Part shown: piece by piece, positions 11,296 through 22,500 of the stretch | How the letters are laid out: every line of letters begins with the position of its first letter | Numbering within the stretch: position 1 is the stretch's first letter | Assembly (NCBI GenBank): GCA_029339195.1 | Contig: JAPTJF010000029.1 | Span: 124,001-188,000 of the forward strand | From: Micractinium sp. NFX-FRZ | Lineage: Eukaryota; Chlorophyta; Trebouxiophyceae; Chlorellales; Chlorellaceae | Direction: 5' to 3' | DNA length: 64,000 nucleotides | The notes under the pieces: generated by a model | What the model saw: only the letters and a program-made list of their open reading frames with translations | Databases searched by the model: none | Told to the model about the DNA's origin: nothing | Translations under genes and position numbers: made by a program

Positions 11296-14200
11296 TCAGC
11301 TGCCGCCAGCGGCATGCAGCCCTTCCGGCAGCCACCCCTCGTCCTCCTCATGCCTCTCATACATCGGCTGCCCATGCCAGGGCCGCCAGTCGCTGTGGCT
11401 GGGCTGTGGATCGACAGGTGTGATGCGCAGCGCCGCCACGTCATGCAGCCACACCTGACGGGGAGGCAAGGGGGGATGCAGGCAGGCAGTGGTTTTCCTA
11501 GATTTGCAGAGCGTTGCGGGCCACACAGGTTGATGTATACAGACCATCAAGAGGCGGCAGGTATGCATTGCCATGCAGCAGCACCTGCTGGCACCAGCTG
11601 GCGACGGCAGCAGCGGCTGGCTTTGTGGGTTGGCGGCTGGCTTTGTGGGTTGGCGGCGCCTCGGCTGAAGTGCACGGTGCAGGGTGATATAGCTGTCCAC
11701 CCGCACAGCAGGCAGTGCCCAGCAAGCACTGCTGCAACCACTGCCACCGTGCTGCACCCACATTGGTGGCGCCAGCCAGCCATCACCAGGTTGTGGAGCA
11801 AAGGCCGCATTCCACCCAAGGCCCGCTCACCTCAGCTGTCACTGTGCCAGCACAGCAGGATAAGCTCTTGCTCATGGTATAGGTGCCTCACCACAGCGCA
11901 CATTTCATGGCACGTCTCGTAACTCAGGCCTGCCAAGCCTACTCACCTGTGCCGTGAAGGCGCCAGCAAAGCAGCCCAGCTCCCGCTCCTGGTAGAGGTC
12001 CCTGACCACAGCGCGCATGTCGGGCAGGTAGCCCAGCTGGCTCCAGCGCACCGTCAGATTGGCGGCCTGCTGCTGCGACAGGATGCTGTGCCGGTTGTGC
12101 AGCACAACGGCACGGGCGCCGCCAGACAAGGGGGCGGCGTAGATCTGGGGGCAAGAGGGGTGGAGGTGAGGTGGGGCTGGCCGGGGTGAGGCAGACATGA
12201 GTGCACGGCAGAGTTGCACTGCGGCAGCAGAACAGGCAGGACGGAGCCAGGAAATGCACGCTGTGCTCGCTGCCTTGCATTAGCCCTCGAACATGCACAC
12301 TTCGGACCCTGCCAGCTCAGCTGCCCAAAACGCACACTTAACATGCACTCCGCCCATTTCACCCTCTCTCCCCAGCGCACACCGCTGCGCATGCGCCGCA
12401 CCCACCCGCCTACGTCCACGCCCTGCCGCCACACGCCCACCTCCTTCGGTCCCTGCTTCCAAATCAGGTCGCCAGCCACCCCCAGCTCATCCTGGTTGAC
12501 GGCAATGACCTCCCTAGCCTGCAACAGCGGGGGGTAAGGACAGGTTGAGGCTTTGGGGCATTGGCTGCCCCACAACAAGGGAGCCTGAAATTTGAACCAC
12601 GAGTGAACAGGCAGTGAGATCGACCACCCTTACCTTCAAAACCGCCAGGCTGGCAGCCGGCATGTGGCGCAGGTCAGCTGCTATGAAGAGCGGGGACTTG
12701 ACGAGGGCCCACAAAGCAAAGTGGGCCCGCTCCTCCCGCTCGGACAGGTAGCGTCCGACAGGTGTGCCACTCTTTTGAGGCGGATCCTTGGGATTGGGAG
12801 GCTGCGGAGGAGGGCCACCTGGGGGCCCGCCGGTGAGCCCGCCAGTTGCCCAGTTTGGAGGGCCCTGATCAGCGGGGGCTGAGCTGGCGGCGCCTGGAAA
12901 CTGCCAGCCGGTGAGCTGGCGGGCGGCGCTGCCGGCGCCGTGCTGCCAGCCGTTGGGCTGGGGGCCGGTGCCGCCGACCTGTGGGCGCAGGGTTGTAGTA
13001 GGGAGGCAAGACTGACTACAGGGTGTCGGGCAGGCAGTGCTGCACCTGCTCCTGAGCTGCCGAGCCTCATGCTGGGGGCGGGCGGACCTGCCAGCTGCGG
13101 CCCACGGTGTGTGCGGGACGGGTGCCGCCCTCCCGCTGTTCCAGTCTGCCACCGTGCTGCCCTGCCCTCCAGCCACTCCTGTCAGCCCTCTGCGCTGTGT
13201 CGGCATCCCCCACACCCCCACGTGAGGTGCATCTCACCCCTTCCACTCTTTCAGCAGGCCCAGGTCGTTCCACCCCACTGTAACGTTGTCACAGCACGGT
13301 GCAACCCCATGCACCTGCCACCTGCCACCCTCTGGCCCCGCCCCACCTCGAGCATGTCCAGGTCGTTCCACCCCGCCCGCGGTCCCGCAAAGCGGGACAG
13401 CCCAATGGACTCATCCAGGTTTTGCATGACCGAGGGCCAGCTGGCGTGGATGTCAAAGGTGGTGCGCCACATGTGCGCCACGTGGGGGCCCCACAGCCAG
13501 GGGTCACCAATGCCCTGCAGGTGGGGTGGGATGACGTGATGTGGGGGTATGCAGTTTGTGCTGAACGGTCTTTGCCAGGTGTGTGCCACTCAGGGGCCCG
13601 GGCGGCAAGGGTTGCCCCTGCCTTGCAGAGGGAGCAAACTCAGGGGTCCATGGCGGGCTGGCAGAATTGCGGCGGGGGATGTGCCCTGTTCCGGCTGCCC
13701 CTCGCATCTAGCCACGCGCTCGAGGCAACAGCATTCTGCACAGCCCAGGACCGTGGACACTGGCAGCTGGCAGTTGGCAGCTGGGCTGCAGGCAGGTGAC
13801 CAAAGGAACAAACCCCACACGCACCCACTCGCAGAGGCTGAACACCATGGGGCGGCCCGTGGCGTTCAGCGCATCCCTCATCGCGATGAAGCGTTCCAGC
13901 AGGTCGTCGTGGGTGTAGCAATCTGGGAGGGAGGGTGGTGGGGGAGGGTGGTGGGTGAGGGTGGTGGGTGAGGTGGGTTATGGGGTTGGGGGTGTCGAGT
14001 GTGAGAGGCGAGGGACGGTGGGCGCAGCAGCCTGCCGAAGAAAGTGGTGCAAGCGGGCAGGCAGGCGGCTGCTTGCTGGTCCCTTGAGCGGCCAGGTGGG
14101 AGAAGCACTAGCAGTGTGAAGGGGCCTCTGCTTGGTGGCAGCGCAGGTCACTCACTGTCGTACTTGAGGAGCGAGATGCCTGCACACCGGCAAGGCAGCA

Positions 14201-15630
14201 GCAGCGGTTGATTCCCTGAGCACCGAATGGAGAAGCGGCAGCAGGACTAGGCATGCAGTGCATTCGCGGCAATCGCTGAACATCAGTGGCCGGATCAGCA
14301 GCAGCACAAGCTGAGCGGCAGCACAGCCAGCAGCAGCACCATCAGCAGCAGCGACAGCAGCATCGCCCAAAGCGCAGCACAGGCGGCGGCGCACCCCAGT
14401 CCGCAAAGCTGCGCGCATCCTCCTCCTCGTGGTCGCGTGACCCCGGAAAGCCCTGGCATGTGAAGTGCCCGCTGTCCGAGTACACGCCCAGAAGCAGGCC
14501 CCTGCTGTGCAGGTAGTCAGATAGTGACCTGAGCCCTGCCAGGGATGAAGAGAATCAGGGGGGCACTGGGGAAGGGTGTGTGTGTTGTTGCTACAAGGAG
14601 TCAGGCTATGAGGCTGCCAGCCTGGCCAGAGGTGAGGGAGGGCAGGGGGCACCTTGAGCGCGAGTGTGTTGCCTTGGGCTGCTCCTGCCTGGAAATTGCG
14701 GTAAAGGAGAGATTAAAGACAGGGTTTTCGGCTGCAGGTGCAACCGCCCTGGGCCCAGGCAGCGCCAGAGCGTCGAATGTTGGCAGCGGCGGAGCCTCAC
14801 CCGAGGGGAAGCGCTGCCTGTCTGCCTGCAGGCGGCCGTCCTCTGTGCGCTCAGGGTCGCTCCACCCGTCATCCAGGACAAGGTACCTGCATCCCGGGCA
14901 GGGTAAGTAAGGTAAATAAACACATGTGGGCAGTAAGGGGGCACGCCCCAAGGGCAGTACACGGCGTGCCCCCGCAGGACAGACGCAGTGATGGCAATGG
15001 GGGCAGAGTGGTTGGGGGCGCGAGGGGGAGGCGAGGAGGCACTGTTGGCCAGGCGGTGGAGCGGGCAGCCAAGGCGGGGCGCTGGAGGCAGGCGTGGCAA
15101 CGAGAAGGCCGGCTCCTGCCAGACACGTGTTGGCCACCAGGCAGGCTTGACTGGCGTGGTAGGCAATCTGCTACAGGGTCATTTGTGGTCAGCTCGCCTT
15201 AGCTTGCCCAGCTGCTGCACCCCACCTGTAGCCGGCGGCCGTGAGGCCCAGGCTGCCCATGAGGTCCGCCGTCTCCCGCACCAGCTGCTCGTTGATGTCT
15301 GCGCCGAAAGCATTCCATCTGCATGAGGGATTCTCACATGGGAATGCATTGGTCATAGTGCAGGGGCCAGGGGGCAGCTTCTTGCAAAACGGAAAAGAGT
15401 ACGCAGGCTGCGGCGGGCCGTGCAGCCCTATGCTGCTGTGCACCGTGTCGGCCTGGCCCACGGCTGTTGGCGGCGGGTGCCACAGGCCACATCGCTGCCT
15501 CCCTACAGCCAGGGACGCACGTGTTCAATCCCATGGGCGGCCTGAGCGCCTGATCGTCGTCCAAAGCCAAGGCGGCCGCCCCAGCCGCTGCCAGGAGCAG
15601 CAGGCGCAGGCAGGTGCGTGAGAAGGGCAT
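11296..15630 (-). CDS. Secreted GH27 alpha-galactosidase, copy A
   Basis: Eleven exons (15521-15630, 15226-15318, 14801-14886, 14395-14535, 14156-14179, 13825-13922, 13347-13514, 12634-12978, 12441-12518, 11947-12144, 11296-11454) encode 499 residues. GH27 enzymes remove terminal alpha-galactose from oligosaccharides, galactomannans or glycolipids. A signal peptide (MPFSRTCLRLLLLAAAGAAA) is followed by PPMGLNTWNAFGADI, YLVLDDGWSD and LLLGVYSDSGHFTCQGFPG. The nucleophile Asp is in LLKYDNC and the acid/base Asp in AGWNDLDMLE, so the active site looks complete. The C-terminal beta domain follows ([37 protein letters not shown]). An insertion of about 60 residues rich in Gly, Pro and Gln lies between DMLE and the YLSEREERAHFALWA helix. 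One exon is only 24 bases. Exon 4 (141 bases) equals exons 4+5 of copies B and C (93+48), so A differs by one intron there. Confidence 0.95.
11616..11655 (+). repeat. Tandem 20-base repeat in the last intron of GAL-A
   Basis: Two adjacent copies of a 20-base unit (cggctggctttgtgggttgg) lie in the intron before the final GAL-A exon. Confidence 0.75.
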
Positions 15631-15992
15631 CGTGGCGTGTTTCGACTGTCGCGGAAGAGCACAAAATGTGGCAACGCTCAGCAGGCAACACATGTGGCAG
15701 CCAACCTGTCGGTGACGTCACCCCCGCCCGCGTGCCCAGCTGCCAGCGTGGCCTTCACGATAGGTTCAGCATGTCATAGTTACATTTCGGTGCAGATACA
15801 TAAGCCTAACTTAGTTTAAAATACACAAAAGGTGCTGGGAACCTGCTCGCAATCGCGGGCGGTGCCGCCACCTGCGGGGGGCTGCTTGCGCGGCAGCTGG
15901 GGCGGTACAAAGAAGCATCGCGATAGACCGGGGCAGGGTAGGTGTGATGTGGGCAGGGGGAGCAGGGCAAAGAGAGTGGACACCACGGTGAC
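15631..15992. other. GAL-B 3' region and GAL-A promoter
   Basis: This spacer of 362 bases lies between two tandem minus-strand genes. A minus-strand TGTAA at 15780-15784 should end GAL-B, leaving about 150 bases for the GAL-A promoter and leader. Confidence 0.5.
15780..15784 (-). terminator. Poly(A) signal TGTAA of GAL-B
   Basis: The minus-strand TGTAA lies about 210 bases after the GAL-B stop and upstream of the GAL-A start. Confidence 0.5.
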
Positions 15993-18900
15993 TCAGGCCA
16001 TGCCCTCATCTCCAAACATGGCATGCTGCCCGCCGGGCACCATCTTGCGCGCCACCCCGGCGCCGGCGCCACGCCTGCTGCGCTGGCCTGCTGCCCCTTG
16101 GGTGCTGCCACGGCGGATGAGGTCTTGTGCGCGTGGCTCGGCGTCATTACCCCTGGCATAGATGGGCTGTGAGCCCCAGGGGCGCCAGGTGTCGCCCTGC
16201 ACCGCGCCCACAGGCGAGATGCGCACCACCCGCACATCATGGGCTGTCACCTCGGCCGTGAATGCATCGGTGTACTGCCCAAGGTCGTGCTCAGCGTACA
16301 GGTCACGCACTGTAGCTGCCATGCCTGCCGGCAGGCCCAGCTGGTCCCAGCGGACAGTCAGGTTCGACACAATGTACTGGCCGCCGGTGGTGTGGAGGTT
16401 CAGCATCACCACAGCGCGTGCGCCGCCCGCCAGGGGGGCGGCATAGATCTGCAGGTGGGAGGGGCCGGCAGGGGAGGCGGGGCCGGTGGTAAGCATGCGT
16501 TGAGATTGGGTGAATCAAACTCATGGTGTGCTCTGCACCCAGGCCGGTGCACTGCCACGTGCGCTTCCGCCTGCCCAGCCTGCCACCTGCCTGCCCAGCG
16601 GCGCTGGCATCGCTTACCCTGTACGAGCCTTGTTGCCAGATCAGGTCTCCAGCTACGCCCAAGTCGTCTTGGTTGATGTCAATAATCTCCTTGGACTTGA
16701 GGATTGCCAGGGAGTCTGGGTGGATGCTGCAAGGGCCATGAGCGTAGCAGCTTGCCAAGTGCTGTTGAAGGACAGCATGCACCCCAGTGGGCAGCATACC
16801 AGAAGCAGCGTGCCCTACACTTGCCAAGGCAGTGCCAGGCGCACGACCGCACCGCTCCCTTGCTCCTGCCCAGTGTTGCAAGCACACCGCCTTCAAGCCC
16901 CACCTGCGCAGGTCGGCGCCGATCAGCAGAGGCGACTTCATGAGGCTCCAAAGTGCAAAGTGCGCGCGCTGTTCGCCCAGCGTCAGCAGGCCGTTGCCCA
17001 CTGCAGGGGAGGGAGTGAGGCGGGTGACTTAGGGAAACAGGTCACTCCTCCTGTCAGCCAATCGCTATGTGCAGCACTAGGCACAGCAAGCAAAGTTGGT
17101 GGCACTGCTGCCCCACCAGCAGCCTACCCTCGAGCATGTCTGGGTCTGCCCAGGAGGTGGGGCCGGCGAAGCGGGCCAGCCCCGTGTTGAGGTCCAGAAT
17201 CCGGACAATAGAACCCCAGCTGGCATCGATGTCCTGCTTGTTGATAGAGACAGCATGTCGGTTAGGAATAACAAGGTCAGGCAAGGAGGTGGGTGGGTAA
17301 GCATACAAATGCATGGGTGTGCAGGCAGGCAGGCAGGCAGACACGAGTGCACCGTGGGGATGTGGACAAGGGAGAGGGTGGCAGAAAGGCAGGCATACAC
17401 AACAGCAGGCAGGACGCAAGCTATGCCGTGCATCAAGGAGGGATGCGGCTTGCGGAGGAGGTGGGCAGTTAAGCACAGACTGCGCCCAATGCTGCACCCG
17501 TACCCCTGCGACAGCAGAAGCAGCTGCACACCTCAGTTGTCCGCCAGGAGTTGCCAACCTGCAGACGGGGCAGGCATATTTAGTCACGCCACTGCCCGCT
17601 GCACATGCATTGGCTGCAGGCCGGCAACAGCTTGCCAGCCACAAGCACAGCAAAGCGGCAGCTCACCCCTCGCCCGCAATAGCAGGCTCAGCGGCAGCAC
17701 AGCACCCACAGCACAGAACAGCGGCCCTGACCTGCGGCGCCCACAGCCAGGGGTCTGCAACTCCCCATTCGCACAGGCTGTAGAGGATGGGGCGTCCTGC
17801 ACTGGGCGAGGACGGGGCATCAGCACTAGAGGCGAGACCAGGGCATATGGCGCAGGCAACACAGTCTAGCAACTTCCATCCTTCCTGACCTTGCCCTAAC
17901 GTTTCTCTGCAGGCACCAGCAGCTGCACCCACCTGTGTCGTTGAGCGCGTCACGCATAGCAGTGTACCGATCCACAATCCAGTCACTGGCGGGGGCAAAA
18001 CAGTTGTCATACTTCAAGTAATCCACGCCTGCAGGGGCAAGGAGGGTGTGGCGTTGCCATCCTCCGCTCAGCCCTGCACATGGCCTGGAAGCACCCAGCA
18101 CCCACGTACCAGCACCCACTTGTTGGCCCCAAGCACACGGCACCCACGCACCCCAGTCGGCCCAGGTCTGGGCATCCACCTCCTCAAAGCCGCGCGAGCC
18201 TGCAGGCGGGCAACGGCGGCAGGTGAACAAGGCAAGGTGGGCAGGGCACCGACAGGTGGGCAGGGCAGCACCCACCAAGCCCACCCGCAGGGCACCGGGT
18301 GATACTCGACGGGCAGCACCCGAGTTGCTGGACCCCCTTGATCAGCACCCACGTTGGAGGTACCTCTGCCCCGGATGTGCATGCCACTTGCCTGGGAAGC
18401 CGGCACAGGTGTGGCTGCCTGCGTCGCCGTAGATGCCGAATTTGAGGCCCTTGGAGTGGATGTAGGCACCCAGGGCCTTCATGCCTGCAGCCAGGTGGTG
18501 GGTGGGTGGATGGGTGCAGGTTGGAAACGCACGCACGGGATGTAGCATGAAGGGCCAGCACGTGCAAAGTCAAACTCTGGCACTGCACTGGCCAGGGCGG
18601 CAGCAAGCCCCAGCAACGCGGGTCGGCAGCAGCGGGGCGCACCGGCGGGGAAGGTGGCGCGGTTGCCCACCAGGCGGCCGTTCACGCGCACAGGCTCCGA
18701 CCAGGCGTCGTCTATGTTCAGGTAGGTGTACCTGAAATGAGTTATAAGGGAGATAAGAGGGTACAAATATAAGCATTGGGGCCAGGGGCCGTGACCGCCT
18801 GCGCTGTCGCCCCCAGCTGTCGCCTGCAGCGGGCAGCACCCAGGTTGTGCTGCGCCCGGCTCACCCAGCGTCGCGCAGGCCCAGCGACACCATGCGGTCA

Positions 18901-19193
18901 GCTGTGGCCCGCACAATGTGCTCATCAATGTTGATGCCGAAGGCATTCCACCTACATGTTAAGAGGCCCGCTTGTGAGGTAGTGGGGGCGTAGGCGGCAA
19001 CAGGGCGGCGGCAGAAGCAGGGGCCAGTGCGGGTGTTGAGCAGGGGTTACGGGCCGGCGTGCGCAAGCCCCAAGACGCTCCGGACTCACGTGTTGTAGCC
19101 CAACGGCGGTTTGACCGCCTGGCCGTTCTGCAGGGCGGAGACTGAGAGGCCGCACAGCAGCGCGCAGAGAGGCGCGAGGAACCGCATCTTCAT
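15993..19193 (-). CDS. Secreted GH27 alpha-galactosidase, copy B
   Basis: Twelve exons (19090-19193, 18865-18951, 18643-18731, 18392-18484, 18152-18199, 17933-18028, 17732-17796, 17532-17558, 17128-17233, 16904-17000, 16618-16726, 15993-16448) encode 458 residues. A signal peptide ([20 protein letters not shown]) precedes [17 protein letters not shown] and [10 protein letters not shown]. The nucleophile Asp lies in [10 protein letters not shown] and the acid/base Asp in [40 protein letters not shown] and the beta-sandwich start [17 protein letters not shown] complete the fold. The intron after exon 4 uses a GC donor (CCCAG/GCAAGT). Exons 2, 4, 5, 6, 7 and 8 match copy C in length exactly (87, 93, 48, 96, 65, 27 bases). 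The tail after [10 protein letters not shown] is basic and Gly/Arg-rich with no membrane segment, so the product is probably secreted or vacuolar. Confidence 0.95.
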
Positions 19194-19561
19194 TGCCGGC
19201 AAGATGCTCGCAGAACTATAAACATTGCGCCCGACAGCGGGAAGCAATCATGAGGCTCCCACAGCCGCAGCATGCATGCCGTGCCGTTGGCGGCGCACAG
19301 AAATTACCCATCCCACATCCTGTTATGCATATTGTGCAACTGGTTACACTGAAAAACACCAAGTTTGTTGCAGACTACAGGCATCAGATAGAAAACTTCT
19401 TCAGAAGGATGATTCAAGTAGCCCAGCGCAGAGACGTGGGTGCTGCGCATGCGGGGCAGTGGCGGGTGCCGCGGGACATGGTACAGCGGGAACGCTGAAT
19501 CAAGTAGAAGTTGAGAGTCGGAAGCATTCAACATACCAAGTAGAGGTGAACTCAATGGTGA
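19194..19561. other. Pseudoprotease 3' region and GAL-B promoter
   Basis: This is a spacer of 368 bases between tandem minus-strand genes. A minus-strand TGTAA at 19344-19348 fits the 3' end of the papain-like gene. Confidence 0.5.
19344..19348 (-). terminator. Poly(A) signal TGTAA of the papain-like gene
   Basis: The minus-strand TGTAA lies about 215 bases past the last stop codon (19562-19564) of the pseudoprotease gene. Confidence 0.5.
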
Positions 19562-22500
19562 TCACTGCTGGCAGACAATGAAGGAGAAGGTGATGCAGCG
19601 GCCCACGTCGCATGTCAGGGTTGGCATTTTGGGCCTGGGGTAGATGGTCTTGGCAACCCATGTTCGCGGTCCCAGCTGCGCCGCCCGGCTGTAACCCGCA
19701 ATCACGCACCATACATCTGCAGCCGGCTTGCCACATCCGATGGAGGGATGTCAATGCACCCATCCACGGGAAGGCCCTGCCACGTGGGCGTGTCGAACCT
19801 CCGCAGGCCGGGATCTGAAGCGGGTGCAGGGGGGGGCCGCCGGCTTCATATGAAAGCGTCCTCCCACCTGATACGCAGCATGTCATGGTGAACAGCTTCT
19901 GTTGCTCTGCAAAGCAGCTGTACACATGCAGCCCACCCGCACTCACCCAGCCTGCCGCAGGTCAGGAATTCAAAAGTCTTGCAGCTGGCACCAGAGCAAA
20001 TGGTGCTCTGCTGCCCAATGTAGCGAGTGAGACCGCCCGGAGGCGCCACTTCCGGCCCCGTCTCCAGCACCCATTCGTAGCCCTGCAGTTTGCACCAGGC
20101 CGTGGCAGCTGCGCCGGCAGGCGTAATGCAGGCCTCTGTGCCAGGTGCGCTGCATGTGTCGATAGGGAGGCCCTCCAGCCAAGGGCGGTAAAATATCTTC
20201 TGTCCTGCCTCTGCAGGGGCAGTGGGGGCACAGCTGTAACAGAGTGTGGAATGTCACATGGCCGTGCAGAACTTCCCACAATCAAGATATTCAGCAACCT
20301 GCAGCCCTCCCTCCCCCCTCCCAGCACCGCACCGTCGCTGCTGCAAGTGACGTAGGGTGCGGCACGGCAGTAGCCGGGCAGGCCATTGCAGATGTACGGC
20401 TGGTTGAGGTATGCTGTCCTGCCATTGGGCGAGGCCTCAGTGTCCGTCGCTTGCTCATACACAAACGGCAGTCCGCTGTATCTGCACCACTCCTGCGCCA
20501 GCTCAAGGCCGCAGCCGATGGAGGGCACTCCCAGGCAGAAGTCCAGCGGCAAGCCCGCGTATTGAGGCTTGTTGAAGCGCACCCGAGTCATCTCTGCATG
20601 CGGCGCCTTGTGCGTTCACTCAAAGTAAACCCCGTGGTGCGCAGAAGCAAGTAGTGCACTAACAAGAACACCAGATGGCGCCCTTCCCTACGCGCTGGCT
20701 GCGACAAGCAGGCACGCACTTCTCCGTATGGGGCAGGCACTCACCTTGCGCGGTACAGGTGAGCGAGGAGAAGGCGTTGCAGCCGCCCGTGCACACGTCA
20801 CTGCGCCCTGGAAATGCCGTCTGTCCAACTGTTTGATACGGCCCTACCTCCTCCACGCTTTCGTAGCCTTGCAGCCGACACCAGGCAAGTGCTGCGGGCG
20901 CGCCACACGCCCTGCCGGGCTCACGGCACACATCCACAGGTAGGGAGTTATAATGTGCTGAACCGAAAGCCCGCGTGCTTCCGGCAGCTGCACAGCATGA
21001 ATAGCAGAGGGGGCACAACAAAAGCGATGGAGCGTGCATTCGCCCATGTGTGCCGGCCACCGCGTGACATGCCAGGAGAGATGGGGTGGGCATGGCCGGC
21101 TGTGCCTTTTGTCAATTCCGGGCAATATTGGCGCTGACCTGCACGCTTGGCCAGTGATGAAGGTTGCAGGATCCATGAATACATGCCGCCTGCAGGTACA
21201 TAGAAAGGGAACTTGTCTGATAATGGCCGTCACACCAAGATCGGGTCATCAAGTGGAGCACTGAACCATGGGCATGTGGCAGCTTCTGACTTTGCCAGCG
21301 GCCCCCACCACTCACAGGCTCCCCAAGTGTCGTCCCCGGTGGCCTCAATGAGAGCAAACCCATTATCTCCCCAGTCAGCACCTCCTCCCCAGCTGTTCTT
21401 CACCACCCTGAATGGGAGGGGCCAAGTGGGGTGGGGGGAGGCACAAGGGGCATCACCGCTGGTGGTGCGCCAGCACGTCCAAACAGTACTCTACAACAAC
21501 AAACAAGCACGTTTGCTGGCAGAAGTGCTGCCAGCATTCTCACCAGACTGGGGGTGTGGCGTTGAAATCGTATCCCACGACCAGCATTGCCTGCAGGTGT
21601 GCCAAACTAAGTGTTGAGCGGCAGCAAAGAGGGTAGGGGAGATGATGCAGGGCAGAGCAGCATGGAGCAGCATGGCGCCTGCCACGCACTGCAGTGCCTC
21701 ATCCAAGCATGGTCCTGCCAATGCCCTTGGTAGGGTCCACCAATGTGACTATTGGCCACCGCTGAGTCTGCCCTCTGCCGGCCTTCACTGCCCAAGTTTC
21801 CTCCCAGCTTGGGATCCTAGCCGCACATGGTTGAGCTCGTATCCGCTGTCATTGAGAGGTCTTGTGTGGGCTGGGCACTTGCTGGCATTCCACGTGCCGC
21901 CCGAGTAGAATGCAAATTCAGGTGCGGCAAAGAAGCCAACCACAACAGGCCCCTTCAGCACCGCCTGCAAGAGGAGAAGACAGATATGGCTCCTCTTTGG
22001 TTTGCTTTCAACATCACAATTGCTATCACTTGCTTTGACAAACGCTGCCAGCCACGCCATGGCAGCCCCTCACCTTCTGCAGTGCAGTTTTGGACCCTGG
22101 GGGCACCCGCTCAAAGCCATTGCCTGCAAGCTGCACACGGTCGGCGTTGCTGGTGGGCTCGCACTGTGCACCTGCCCTGTAGGCGTTTTCAGTCAGCAGG
22201 GAGCCCCCAGTAGAGCTGCAGGGGCACGAAACTGCATAGCAGTGCGCCGCCCGCGGTCAGCAAAAGGCAGCAGCGACAGCTGGAGCTCAGGATCAGGTCC
22301 GGGTGCACTGCTGCGCACTGCCAGCACCTCAGCCGGACTGCCCCCACTCACTCCGAAGCAAAACGAAAGGCGTCTGTCAGAGAAGTGCTGCCATCGCAGC
22401 CGTCGCTGGAGTAGCCTGCTTCACGTGTGGCACAGTCCAGTATCTGCTGCTCCGAGAGGTCGATGGGGCTTTCGCTGGCAACGGCGCCCCCACTGATGAG

